A model generated the notes under the pieces. It saw only the letters and a list, made by a program, of their open reading frames with translations, had not been told where the DNA came from and ran no database searches. Below, one piece after another: positions 54,001-62,844 of a stretch of 64,000 bases of DNA. Positions within the stretch are counted from its first letter, which is position 1; every line of letters starts with the position of its first letter. The stretch comes from JANXQZ01 sp038225555 (GTDB lineage Bacteria; Acidobacteriota; Terriglobia; Bryobacterales; Bryobacteraceae). The position numbers and the translations under genes are program-made. Location: the NCBI GenBank assembly GCA_038225555.1, contig JBBRRB010000018.1, forward strand, positions 45,786 through 109,785, read 5' to 3'.

Positions 54001-55431
54001 ATGGCGACCATTACCCGCACAACTCCAACCCTTCGGGGGATCGAAGTCTCCAACCGCCCCGTCGCAACCGTTCTTTGCCTAGTTCTTACAGATAGTCTCT
54101 CCTTGCTCACATCGGTAGGCCTCGGCATTCTCGCCAAGGCGGCCATCCATCGCGATCTCCACCTGGAAAGCTACCTGCGCCTGTGGCCTCTGCTGTTCGT
54201 TTTCCTGATCGTATACGCCGCGATCGGGTTGTATTCCATCGTGGCGCTCAGCCCGCCCGAAGAGTTGCGGCGCGGGACCACTGCGTCGGTCGTGCTTTTC
54301 CTGCTGCTCGGCGCGGTCACGATGTCTATGCGCAACGCTCAGCAGCAATTCACTTGGACCCTTTTTCTGGCGCTCGGGATCAGCGTCGTTCTCTTTCCCC
54401 TGATGCGGGCGTCCGCCCGGCAACTGTTCGCATCGAGAGACTGGTGGGGATTCCCAGCCGTCGTCTTCGGCTGCGGAAGAGCAGCGGAACGAATGGTCAA
54501 AACCATGTCGGATGACCCCTCCATCAGTTTGAAGCCGATCGCTCTCATTGACGCAACCTGCCGTCAGTTTCAGGTCAATGGCGTCCCGGTCTTCCGCGAC
54601 TTCAGCCAGGCTTCCATCCTGCTCTCGCCAAAAAGCCACTCCTACGCGGTTTTCGTCGCGCAGGATTTATCGGCCGCCACTCTGAACACGCTGCTCGATC
54701 AGCATCGCTCGAGCTTCTCGCACATTCTCGTGATTCCAGAGCTGACGGGAATGTCCAGCCTGTGGGTGAGTTCTAAGAATATAGGCGGAATGCTTGGTCT
54801 CGAAGTAAGTCAGCATCGCATTCATGACCGGCTGAAGCGCGCGCTCGATATCGGCCTCGCCCTCGCATTTGGACTGCTCGCCGGCCCGCTCTGCCTGCTC
54901 CTGGCTGTATTAAGCAAGCTGGATTCGCCTGGCCCGATCTTCTACAGCCAGCGCCGGATAGGGCTGAAAGGCAAACCGTTTCAGGCCTGGAAATTCCGCT
55001 CCATGGTCACCAATTCGAAGGAGATGCTGGAGAGCCACTTGGCGGCTCATCCCGAGGCGCTGCGGGAATGGAAGCGGTCCCAAAAGTTGAGAAACGACCC
55101 GCGCGTGACGCGCATCGGGAAGATCCTTCGGAAAACCAGCATGGACGAACTGGCCCAGATTTGGAATGTTCTGAAGGGCGAGATGAGCTTCGTGGGGCCG
55201 CGCCCCATTGTGGATAACGAAATCCATCACTACGGCGATAACTTCGACCTATACACGCGTGTTCGGGGAGGCATCACGGGCCTGTGGCAGGTTTCCGGCC
55301 GCAGCGACACCTCTTATGAAGAGCGAGTGAGCTTGGATTCGTTCTACGCTCGCAATTGGTCGGTCTGGCTGGATCTTTGCATTCTCTTTCGCACGTTTTC
55401 GGTAGTCCTGCTCGGGAAGGGTGCCTACTGA
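54001..55431 (+). CDS. Polyprenyl-phosphate sugar-1-phosphate transferase (WbaP-like)
   Basis: A 476-residue initiator of exopolysaccharide or O-antigen synthesis. Four or five transmembrane helices occupy residues ~20-150, a Rossmann-like CoA-binding-domain segment (PAVVFGCGRAAERMVKTMSD) lies at ~155-190, and the C-terminal bacterial sugar transferase domain begins at ~275: KRALDIGLALAFGLLAGPLC, GPIFYSQRRIGLKGKPFQAW, KFRSMVTNS, TSMDELAQIWNVLKGEMSFV and GPRPIV. This domain moves a sugar-1-phosphate from a UDP-sugar onto undecaprenyl phosphate. The full length with the N-terminal half suggests WbaP- rather than WcaJ-like specificity, but the sugar is unknown. Confidence 0.9.
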   Translation: MATITRTTPTLRGIEVSNRPVATVLCLVLTDSLSLLTSVGLGILAKAAIHRDLHLESYLRLWPLLFVFLIVYAAIGLYSIVALSPPEELRRGTTASVVLFLLLGAVTMSMRNAQQQFTWTLFLALGISVVLFPLMRASARQLFASRDWWGFPAVVFGCGRAAERMVKTMSDDPSISLKPIALIDATCRQFQVNGVPVFRDFSQASILLSPKSHSYAVFVAQDLSAATLNTLLDQHRSSFSHILVIPELTGMSSLWVSSKNIGGMLGLEVSQHRIHDRLKRALDIGLALAFGLLAGPLCLLLAVLSKLDSPGPIFYSQRRIGLKGKPFQAWKFRSMVTNSKEMLESHLAAHPEALREWKRSQKLRNDPRVTRIGKILRKTSMDELAQIWNVLKGEMSFVGPRPIVDNEIHHYGDNFDLYTRVRGGITGLWQVSGRSDTSYEERVSLDSFYARNWSVWLDLCILFRTFSVVLLGKGAY

Positions 55432-55463
55432 CGGCGGGTCCGTTGATGATAGGATGAGCTGCG

Positions 55464-55935
55464 ATGAAAGCTAATCGACTGACGACTATCTCCGCGGCAT
55501 CGTTCGCGATCGTGGCGCTGGCCTTCGCCCAAGCGCCGGCCCAGCGTCCCCAAGTGGTTTCGCCAGAGGTTCAGTCCGATCGGCATATTGTATTTCGCAT
55601 CGTTGCGCCTCAAATTGAGACCGTCAAGGTCAGCGGCGGCGACATTCCCGGCAACGGACCGGGCACTCCGATGACCAAGGGTGAGAAGGGTGTCGGGAAG
55701 CCACGTTGGGTCCCGTCGGCCCCGGCGCGTACCGCTACATTTTCAACGTCAACGGCGTGACCGTGATCGACCCCCGGAACCCGCCATCAGCGAATCGAAC
55801 TCGAATGTCTGGAGTCTTGCGTATGTGCCCGGTTCGGATTTCATGGATACGAAGGACGTTCCCCATGGGGCCGTGGCTTCTGTCGTTTACTCGTCCAAAA
55901 TCGCTCCGAGACAGCATCCCGAAAAACGGTCTGAA
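55464..55935 (+). pseudogene. Enterochelin-esterase-like gene, N-terminal part, frameshifted and truncated
   Basis: A signal peptide (ISAASFAIVALAFAQAPA) and the E-set domain of a bacterial esterase (RPQVVSPEVQSDRHIVFRIV; VSGGDIPGNGPGTPMTKGEK) start in one frame. They continue as LGPVGPGAYRYIFNVNGVTV in the second and as SNVWSLAYVPGSDFMDTKDV plus PHGAVASVVYSSK in the third. Restoring one base near 55693 (G-V-W-E-A-T context) and one near 55783 (D-P-R-N-P-A-I context) would rejoin all three. The alpha/beta-hydrolase domain that should follow is missing; an ISKra4-like remnant lies beyond. Confidence 0.75.
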
Positions 55936-55959
55936 TCCAGCGCAGTTTTTTCCGTGGAC

Positions 55960-56528
55960 CTTATGCATTGCCGACCGCATGGCCATCTCGATGGCTTCGA
56001 GGTCCAGTTGACCGGACTTGCGGCGGCCCTGAAAGACGATGCGGAGCAGTTCGCTTACTTCGCGTTCGATTTCCTGATGGATCGTTTCCGCCGTTTTTTT
56101 TCCTGGGCAGTCAGGATGTCTTCCACAGGGCGCAGACGGCAGATCTTTTCATTGACTTCTACAAAGGCGCGGCTCAGTTCCTGATATTTGCGGAACTCGG
56201 CGATTTCCTGCTCTGCCTCCGTACCGATGAAGGAGTGGGCAGCGCTTCGCTAATGGTCTTGCCGTGCACCTTGTAGGTCAAACGCAAGGTTGGGCCGTGA
56301 CCGGGATCGTCCGGCTGAGCGCAAGACAGGTCGGCTTGCCGCAACGGCGTACGATTCCAGTGACCGACCCGGGGCGGAGGTCGCCGAGCCGGGCAAGTTG
56401 AAATCCGAGTTGGGAACGTTGCTGTTCGAGGCTGGTTAAGGCTGGGGGCAAAGGGCACTTTCCTCTGCACGTAGTATATACGTTCAGAAAGACCTCGCAA
56501 AAAAACAAACCTGACAAAGCCTCACTTC
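55960..56528 (-). mobile_element. ISKra4-like insertion-sequence remnant (DUF6788-like orf and transposase N-terminus)
   Basis: Reading the minus strand, an orf begins near 56450 with TSLEQQRSQLGFQLARLGDL and RPGSVTGIVRRCGKPTC. With two frame changes it continues as RLTYKVHGKTISEALPTP and EIAEFRKYQELSRAFVEVNE, then ICRLRPVEDILTAQEKK, ending at the TAA at 56055. This is the DUF6788-type IS companion. One frame back across an A8 run (56093-56101 region) the sequence goes on as VSELLRIVFQGRRKSGQLDL and EAIEMAMRSAMHK, the start of ISKra4-family transposases. It breaks off at ~55965, so only the 5' end of the element survives. Confidence 0.6.
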
Positions 56529-56681
56529 TATGGCGCGCGCCCGTTCGTAGGCATGCCGCAGGATGTCCTCGCGGTAAACCTTGTCGTAAAGCATGTAGAA
56601 GCGATATCCCGGCTCATTCTTCGCCTTGCGATACAGCTTGATCTGAAGCTCTCGGATATTACTCTGCGTTGTCAGACTCAT
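56529..56681 (-). pseudogene. Group II intron reverse transcriptase/maturase, N-terminal fragment
   Basis: From the ATG at 56681 the frame reads SLTTQSNIRELQIKLYRKAK and NEPGYRFYMLYDKVYREDIL, then RHAYERARA. This is the characteristic start of group II intron-encoded proteins (LtrA type). After ~50 residues it loses homology at 56530, exactly where the ISKra4-like remnant begins. The reverse transcriptase, maturase and endonuclease domains are absent. A GGAG ribosome site precedes the ATG. Confidence 0.75.
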
Positions 56682-57175
56682 CGTCAATCACCGCTCCTTC
56701 ACTCCTTCACAAACACACCAGAAGTCAGGGTCCTTTCCTCCGCCGGAGTTACCCGGCCTCATCGGTGGTACGACCCTGTCCGTCACCCACCTGAGCCACC
56801 GCTCCTATAGAGCGATGTTGCGGTGCGACCTGCGCCCAAGCCGGGCTTCCCCCAATTACCCAGACCACCTTCTCTGCATGCCGTCCTCACTACCCCGGCG
56901 GACCCAACAGGTGCTTTCTTCGGTTTCTTCCCTGTCGGCGCGGCCTTCCCCGTTTCTCAGGCGGATCGGCATCCACATCTTCACTTTCGAGGCCTGCTCA
57001 AGGTTCACTCACGTTACGGCCTGCAAAGTTGCTCATCCGCCTATCGCGGGCTTCGTCACGAGGCTCCCATCCTGCGCCGTTACCGGCACCGAACAGCTCG
57101 TCAGCTACCACGTCTTACCGATATCTACATGGGTGGATTCTTCATCCACTGGTGATCTGCGCCTTTGGGGCGCAC
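56682..57175 (-). mobile_element. Group II intron 5' RNA portion (5' end at 57175)
   Basis: On the minus strand the sequence begins GTGCGCCCC at 57175, the conserved group II intron 5' end (GUGYG). A ~490-base GC-rich, stem-rich, non-coding stretch follows and leads into the maturase ATG. This matches domains I-III plus the start of domain IV of a bacterial intron. The 3' part (domains V and VI) is not found next to it because the intron is cut by the IS remnant, so it can no longer splice. Confidence 0.65.
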
Positions 57176-57188
57176 TGAGAAATGCAGG

Positions 57189-57374
57189 CTAGCGCACGGC
57201 TGGGAGATCGCGACAGAAATGCTCCACCGAGGGTTCGCCATCATCGATCACGAGCAGTTCGCGGTTGGGGTATGTCTGGCGAAGAAAGCAGCGCAGCGCC
57301 TGGGGTATGAATCGCGTGCGATTGCCAGTTGCCATCACGCAGGAGACAAGCGGAACGGAGTAAAATTCGATCAT
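57189..57374 (-). pseudogene. Glycosyltransferase family 2, N-terminal fragment
   Basis: The ATG at 57374 opens a 61-codon frame: FYSVPLVSCVMATGNRTRFI, PQALRCFLRQTYPNRELLVI and DDGEPSVEHF. This is the nucleotide-sugar-binding start of a GT2 enzyme, including the DDG motif. It stops at 57189, only 14 bases before the 5' end of the group II intron, and no continuation is found on the other side of the intron or IS. It overlaps the divergent Uma2 start by two bases. Confidence 0.7.
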
Positions 57375-57909
57375 GGCGACACAAACGCTGATGACCGCCA
57401 AGCAATTCGATCGGCTTCCCGTTGAGGACGGTCGGCGATGGGAACTGCTGGACGGAGAACTGATCGAGATGGCAAGCGCAACACCTGAACACAATCATAT
57501 TGCGGGGAAACTGAATGCAAGGCTTTTTGTGTTTCTCGAAGCGCACCCTTGCGGCGTGGTGATTCCAGAAACAGAGTTCGCGACCGGACCGGAACGTCGG
57601 CAACAGCCCGATCTGGCCGTGCTTTCACTCGAAGCATGGCAACGCATAGATCGCCGCAGGGTACCGGTTATTGAGATGCCGCTGATAGCCGTCGAGGTGG
57701 TCTCACCCTCCGAGGGCGCCACTGCCCTAAACCGAAAAATCAAAGCCTATCTCGAGGCTGGCGTAAAGGAGGTCTGGGTCATCTACCCGGAAACCAAGGA
57801 AATCTACATCTTCGATTCTGTGGTTGGCCGCCATTTTCAAGTCGGGCAGATGTTGGAAACGCCGCTCCTCCCAGGCTTTTCGCTTGTAGTCTCCGATCTG
57901 CTGCCATGA
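57373..57909 (+). CDS. Uma2-family (DUF820) restriction-endonuclease-like protein
   Basis: A 178-residue protein with the Uma2 PD-(D/E)XK core: TAKQFDRLPVEDGRRWELLD, GELIEMASATPEHNHIAGKL, the D of QQPDLAVLS, AVEVVSPSEGATALNRKIKA (E-V-x-S-P then K) and YLEAGVKEVWVIYPETKEIY. Members are widespread in cyanobacteria, acidobacteria and other groups, often in many copies, and their biological role is not established. The gene starts at the ATG at 57373, beside the truncated GT2. Confidence 0.87.
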   Translation: MATQTLMTAKQFDRLPVEDGRRWELLDGELIEMASATPEHNHIAGKLNARLFVFLEAHPCGVVIPETEFATGPERRQQPDLAVLSLEAWQRIDRRRVPVIEMPLIAVEVVSPSEGATALNRKIKAYLEAGVKEVWVIYPETKEIYIFDSVVGRHFQVGQMLETPLLPGFSLVVSDLLP

Positions 57910-57945
57910 GTTATCCTGGATATTAACGTCAACGAGGTTTCAGCA

Positions 57946-58689
57946 ATGTCCGGACATTCCAAATGGGCGACCATCAAGCATAAAAAAGCCGCCACCGACG
58001 CGAAGCGCGGGAAATCGTTCACCCGCATCATTAAAGAGATCATGATCGCAGCCCGCAGCGGAGGCGACCCCGATATGAACCCGCGGCTGCGAACCGCGAT
58101 TGTAGCCGCCAAGGCGGTCAGCATGCCAGCGGACAATATCAAACGCGCCGTAATGCGCGGGACTGGCGAACTCGAGGGCGGCCAATTAGATGAGATTTTG
58201 TTCGAAGGTTATGGTCCAGGCGGCGCGGCCGTTATGGTCAATGTGGCAACGGATAATCGCAACCGCACCGTCAGCGAAGTCCGGCACATCTTTTCCAAGA
58301 ACGGCGGCAACCTCGGCGAACCGGGCAGCGTTGCCTGGATGTTCGAGCGCAAGAGCCAGATCCTGATCGAGAAGGACAAGGCGGAGGAAGATTCGCTTAT
58401 GGCGTTGGCGCTGGACGCCGGTGCGGAGGATCTTCGCGGCGACGACGACAGCTGGGAAGTAATCTCGGCTCCCGAAGCGCATGACGCCGTTCTGCAGGCC
58501 ATCGAAAAAGCCAAGATCCCGATTCTGGAGGGGCAAATCAGCATGCTTCCCAAGAACCTCATGAAGTTGGAAGGCAAGAACGCCAACGCCATGATTCGGC
58601 TCAGCGAGGCGATGGAAGAGCACGAAGACGTGCAAAGCGTGTATTCCAATTTCGACATCGACGAGAAGGAAGTCGAAGCTCTAGCCTAG
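57946..58689 (+). CDS. yebC: YebC/PmpR-family protein
   Basis: A 247-residue conserved protein. The N-terminus MSGHSKWATIKHKKAATDAK with RGKSFTRIIKEI is invariant in the family, followed by MPADNIKRAVMRGTGE, EGYGPGGAAVMVNVATDNRN and the C-terminal DVQSVYSNFDIDEKEVEAL. YebC-like proteins were described as DNA-binding regulators and more recently as translation factors that relieve ribosome stalling at proline stretches. It precedes ruvC by seven bases, a widely conserved arrangement. Confidence 0.95.
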   Translation: MSGHSKWATIKHKKAATDAKRGKSFTRIIKEIMIAARSGGDPDMNPRLRTAIVAAKAVSMPADNIKRAVMRGTGELEGGQLDEILFEGYGPGGAAVMVNVATDNRNRTVSEVRHIFSKNGGNLGEPGSVAWMFERKSQILIEKDKAEEDSLMALALDAGAEDLRGDDDSWEVISAPEAHDAVLQAIEKAKIPILEGQISMLPKNLMKLEGKNANAMIRLSEAMEEHEDVQSVYSNFDIDEKEVEALA

Positions 58690-58696
58690 ACTTGCG

Positions 58697-59203
58697 ATGC
58701 GGGTTCTCGGCATCGATTGCGGCACTGAGCGCACCGGCTATGGAATTATCGAGAGCGATGGCCGCTTCCACCACATGATTGCTGCGGGGGCGATATGCAC
58801 CACTCTGCGTTCGCCGCTTGAGAATAGACTGCTAACGATCGCGCAAGGACTCCGAGCCATCATTCACCAGCATGCGCCGGACGCGGCCGCAGTGGAAGAG
58901 GTGTTCTATTCTTTGAACGTAAAGACCGCTCTTAAGCTATCTCATGCCCGCGGCGTTGCGCTGCTTTTGATCGCTGAGGCGGGGTTGCCGCTCGGCGAGT
59001 ATTCACCGCTGGAGATTAAGACCAGTGTTGTCGGCTACGGCCGAGCTGAAAAGCGGCAAGTTCGAATGATGGTGCACTCACTGCTTCATATCACGACGGA
59101 AATCGAATCCGAGGATGCCTGCGATGCGATTGCAGTCGCTATCTGTCACGCGAACCATCGGTCCTCTCAAATTCGCCTGAATCAAAAAGCGAGCGCCGTA
59201 TGA
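58697..59203 (+). CDS. ruvC: Holliday junction resolvase RuvC
   Basis: A 168-residue RNase H-fold endonuclease that cuts Holliday junctions after RuvAB branch migration. The catalytic carboxylates are in VLGIDCGTERTGYG (Asp7) and AAVEEVFYSLN, with the C-terminal Asp pair in ESEDACDAIAVAICHAN. The conserved VVGYGRAEKRQVRMMV is also present. It lies seven bases after yebC and overlaps the following hypothetical by ATGA, so the genes form an operon. ruvA is not in the window. Confidence 0.95.
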   Translation: MRVLGIDCGTERTGYGIIESDGRFHHMIAAGAICTTLRSPLENRLLTIAQGLRAIIHQHAPDAAAVEEVFYSLNVKTALKLSHARGVALLLIAEAGLPLGEYSPLEIKTSVVGYGRAEKRQVRMMVHSLLHITTEIESEDACDAIAVAICHANHRSSQIRLNQKASAV

Positions 59204-59844
59204 AATTTGCGGTTTCCCTGGTTTTGTGCGCGGCCCTCGGCGCGGCCACCTCCGGCGGAGGTCCTACAGTTTTCTACTCCAAATACTTCAAAGGCAGCGT
59301 GCCCGAGTATGTGGATATTACGGTGGAGAAATCCGGCAAGGTCACCTTCCGAGAAGCTGTGGATGACGAACGGCCGATCCATTTCGACCTGCCCCCGACG
59401 CAGGCCGCCGAAATCTTCGAACTCACCGACAAGCTGGGCCGCTTCTCCAAGCCGCTCGAATCGCCTGCCAAAGTCGCCCACATGGGCATGAAGACGTTCC
59501 GTTACGAAGACGCTCCGGCGAAAACGGAAGTAAAATTCAACTTCACGGAAGATCTGGATGCACGCATGCTGGCCGACTGGTTTGAACGCATCGTCGAAAC
59601 CGAACAGGGGTACGCCAACCTGGAGCGGGCGGTGAAGTTCGACAAACTCGGCGTGAATCAGGCGCTGCTGCAGGTGCAGGTCACGCAGGAGCGAAAACGG
59701 CTGATCGCGCCCGAACAGTTTCTTCCGCTGCTCGATCGCGTGGCTAAGAACGAAGGTTTCATGCACATGTCTCGGGAGCGCGCGGCCAGCCTCGCCGAAG
59801 CGTTTCGCAACCCTCCGAAGATGGAGAAGAAAGGCGACCAATGA
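59200..59844 (+). CDS. Secreted hypothetical protein
   Basis: A 214-residue protein with a signal peptide (FAVSLVLCAALGAATSGG) and a beta-rich N-terminal half (TVFYSKYFKGSVPEYVDITV; KSGKVTFREAVDDERPIHFD). A helical C-terminal half follows (DARMLADWFERIVETEQGYA; LERAVKFDKLGVNQALLQVQ). No family is recognised. It overlaps both ruvC and the TPR-thioredoxin gene by four bases, so it is strictly co-translated with them. It may be a periplasmic partner of the thioredoxin-like protein. Confidence 0.78.
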   Translation: MKFAVSLVLCAALGAATSGGGPTVFYSKYFKGSVPEYVDITVEKSGKVTFREAVDDERPIHFDLPPTQAAEIFELTDKLGRFSKPLESPAKVAHMGMKTFRYEDAPAKTEVKFNFTEDLDARMLADWFERIVETEQGYANLERAVKFDKLGVNQALLQVQVTQERKRLIAPEQFLPLLDRVAKNEGFMHMSRERAASLAEAFRNPPKMEKKGDQ

Positions 59845-61154
59845 GAAAGCTGCTCCTTACTGCGGCGATCGGCGCGGCATGCCTCATCGCCCAGTCACCC
59901 CATAACCAGCCAGCCCCGCCAGCGGCTCCGGTCGAATTATCGCAGGCCGAGCAAGACAGCTTGCGGCAGGCTTTGGGGGAGGCCGGGAACAGTCCTGTGG
60001 ATTTCCTGCGAGCGATCGAAACCCATCTCGGCAAATATCCAGATTCGCCTCGGAAGATCGAACTCGAACGTGCGGCGATCAAGACCGCGACCGATCTCAA
60101 GGACGATGACCGCGTTATCAAATATGGGGAGCGCGTGCTCGAGAAGGAGCCCGACGACGCGCAGATTCTGGAGAGGGTCACCACGGCCTTGCTTCGCAAG
60201 GGCGATAAGTCGGGAGTGGAACGGGCTCTGAAGTACGCCAAACACTTTCAAGACCTTTTGCAAACGGCGGGCGCGGAGAAGGCCGGCAGCGCCCGTGAAG
60301 AGCTTAAGATTCGCGAGGGAATGGATCGAGCCAACGCCCGGGCGCTCATGCTGCGGGCCCGGGCCGAAGGTCTGTTGGAACAGCTCAACAAAGCTTCCGA
60401 CGATGCCGAATTAAGTTTCTCCGTGTATCCGAGCGTGGAAGCCGCGCGTGAATCCGCACGCTGGCTTGCTGCCAAAGGGAAAATCGAGGAGGCGGTCCGC
60501 TACCTCGCTAAAGCCTTCACCATAGCCGAGTTGAAGGCGCCCGATCCGGAAGCGGCTCGCGATCGCGCCAGGATCGGCGAACTCTACAAGAAGTGGAAGG
60601 GTTCGGAAACGGGCCTGGGCGATTTGATCCTGCAGGCATACGACCAGACCTCGGCAGCGTTCTCAGCGCGTCGCGATCAATTGAAGCGCCTGGATCCGAA
60701 CGCTGACGCGCAGGACCCCATGCAGTTCACGATCTCGGGCGTGCTGGGCGATAAACTTCCGCTTGCTTCGCTAAAGGGCAAGGTGATCGTGATGGACTTC
60801 TGGGCCACGTGGTGCGGCCCTTGCCGGATTCAGCATCCGCTGTATGAAGAGGTCAAGACCAAGTTTAAGGACCGCGACGACGTGGTATTCCTGGCAATTG
60901 ATACAGACGAGGACCGGACAATAGTTAAGTCTTTTCTGGAACAGGCACAGTGGAGTCAGAAAGTCTACTTCGAAGACGGGCTCAGCCAACTGCTGCAAGT
61001 TAGCTCCATTCCGACCACGGTGATCTTTAACAAGAAGGGCGCGGTCGCCAGCAGGATGAACGGTTTTTTGCCGGAGCGGTTTGTGGAAATGCTCAGCGAC
61101 CGCATTCGCGAGGCTTTGGACGAGCCGCATTCGCCTGCGGTGGCTTTGAAGTAG
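59841..61154 (+). CDS. TPR protein with C-terminal thioredoxin/TlpA-like domain
   Basis: A 437-residue exported protein. The signal peptide (LLLTAAIGAACLIAQSP) is followed by ~270 residues of helical TPR-like repeats (EIELERAAIKTATDLK-type; DDRVIKYGERVLEKEPDDAQ). The TlpA/ResA-like domain starts at ~300: LPLASLKGKVIVMDFWATWC carrying the redox motif WCGPC, then VVFLAIDTDEDRTIVKSFLE and the cis-Pro region QVSSIPTTVIFNKKGAV. It probably reduces or isomerises disulfides in the periplasm, perhaps in cytochrome maturation. It ends the yebC-ruvC operon. Confidence 0.9.
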   Translation: MRKLLLTAAIGAACLIAQSPHNQPAPPAAPVELSQAEQDSLRQALGEAGNSPVDFLRAIETHLGKYPDSPRKIELERAAIKTATDLKDDDRVIKYGERVLEKEPDDAQILERVTTALLRKGDKSGVERALKYAKHFQDLLQTAGAEKAGSAREELKIREGMDRANARALMLRARAEGLLEQLNKASDDAELSFSVYPSVEAARESARWLAAKGKIEEAVRYLAKAFTIAELKAPDPEAARDRARIGELYKKWKGSETGLGDLILQAYDQTSAAFSARRDQLKRLDPNADAQDPMQFTISGVLGDKLPLASLKGKVIVMDFWATWCGPCRIQHPLYEEVKTKFKDRDDVVFLAIDTDEDRTIVKSFLEQAQWSQKVYFEDGLSQLLQVSSIPTTVIFNKKGAVASRMNGFLPERFVEMLSDRIREALDEPHSPAVALK

Positions 61155-61169
61155 CTCTTAGGCGTCGCG

Positions 61170-62090
61170 TCATAACAACTTGACGATATTCCTGGAGTAT
61201 GTTCTAAAGGGATATGAAGGATGCGGCCGAACTGGCGGCAATGTGACCGGGGCCAGCGGTATTGTAGCGCTGCCTGTCGAGGACTTTTCCCCCGTCCTTC
61301 GGTAGTACGCAGTCATAAACGTAGTTGTCGACCCCGATAAACGTGCCCACGAGTGCCATAGCTGAAGTACGACGACCACCTACGTAACATCCGATTCAGC
61401 TGATCTCGTACCTGCGGCCATGCCCCCTTGTTGCCGGGCACCAGAACGTCGCCCACTTTTTTATATGCCAGAAAGCTGAAGCGTTCCTTGTCCTTCCCTC
61501 CCGTCTTTCCCCGTTTCCGTCGCGCTCTTCGACCCGGAACCTGGAGCCACATCTTCATCAGACGCAACACATTCCGATCGACGATTCGACGGGCGATACA
61601 CTGCATAAAAGCGCAGTGTGGAATCGTATCCCAAGTATTTGGACAGATCAGCGTCAACCACATCCGTGTAGCCTTCACAAATCAGCTTGTGTACTTCCCG
61701 AATCGCGTCGTGCGCGCTCCGCTTCGGCCGGTAGCCATAAGCATTCGGCTCTAGGTCCGCTTCGAAAATCGTTTCGATCACCAGCTTGGCGGCTACTCGA
61801 TCCTTTATACAAGGAATACCGAGCGGCCTCTCCCCGCTCCCGGGCTTTGGGATCAACACCCGCCGCACCGGTTGTGGTTGATACGTTTGATTGCGCAACT
61901 CCTCTCGGATACCAGACAGCCATTCCTCCAGCCCTTTCGACTCGATCTCCTCGAAACTCTGGCCATCTACTCCCGGCGCGCCTTTATTAGAGCGTGCCAG
62001 TGCGTATGCAAGGGCCAGCATGTCTGCGCGGTACATCTTGTCGTAGAGCACGTAGAAGCGGCAGTCGGGTTCGCTCGCCCGCCACGTGAT
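61170..62090 (-). pseudogene. Decayed group II intron reverse transcriptase/maturase
   Basis: Fragments in several minus-strand frames reconstruct a group II intron protein: YVLYDKMYRADMLALAYALA, NKGAPGVDGQSFEEIESKGL, RRVLIPKPGSGERPLGIPCI, YGYRPKRSAHDAIREVHKLI and YTDVVDADLSKY. Then in another frame come CARRIVDRN-like IARRIVDRNVLRLMKMWLQV and, after a large internal deletion, KVGDVLVPGNKGAWPQVRDQ and WSSYFSYGTRG. The YADD catalytic region lies in the deletion, so the enzyme is dead. Its sequence differs from the first intron fragment at 56.6 kb (LALAYALARS versus LRHAYERARA), so it is a separate lineage. The N-terminus is missing beyond ~62090. Confidence 0.7.
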
Positions 62091-62844
62091 GATACGTCAG
62101 TTTCACCAGCCACTCTTCACCGCATTACAAGGCTGACTTCCGAAATCCGTAGCCGGCGCTTGGCGTCGAGGTTCTCGTGATCGTGATCGTATCCTTGTTG
62201 CACAGGTCGACTGGGAACTCCTTCTCGAAGGCGTCGAGCCCGTGACTTCGATAGTTGTTCTCGTACGTATCCCGAAGTGCGATTAGGTGCCCCACGGCGT
62301 ATCGACGTTTGCGGCCGGTATTTAATAGGGCAGTTCAACGGCGAATTTGGGTTATTCCATAGGGTTGGCCGCATCGACTAGCGCTGATAGTGCGGAAGTC
62401 CAGCGGTGAACACAATAGTCATCGGATCAGTTTCATCCGATGTCTCATCTAAGAGAAGAGAAGTCCGGACGGCGAAGATGACTGATGCGGAAGCTCGCGG
62501 GGTGAAAAACGGAACTCAGTAAGAGTTTTGGTGCGGAAGGAGAATTCGATCCGCTCATGCCCTTGCGGCCGCAGCCACCTAAAGGCTGTGAGTCTGCCGA
62601 TTTTCGCCACCTCCGCTCTTTGCAACTGCTGTCTTGGATGAACTTAACTCAAACTCCCAACTCAAGCGGAGGGGTCTGCGAATTTACGACGTTCATTCTG
62701 GTTGACCCGATTTTTTCGAGTTTTAGGAGGCCAACTCGATCGGCTGGCATTCTGCGTCTGGTTTTCGATGACTTACGGAAACACTTTAATGCGTTACGGA
62801 GATCTCGGAAAACGCAAGACAACGCTAAGTTATCGATTAGATGC
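62091..62844. other. Non-coding or decayed sequence between the intron remnant and the tRNA fragment
   Basis: No credible gene is visible. A short minus-strand frame around 62150-62340 (YAVGHLIALRDTYENNYRSH) looks like a protein fragment of unknown family. A small hairpin CATCGGAT/ATCCGATG with a 7-base loop lies at 62420-62442. The rest resembles relic mobile-element sequence. Confidence 0.4.
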
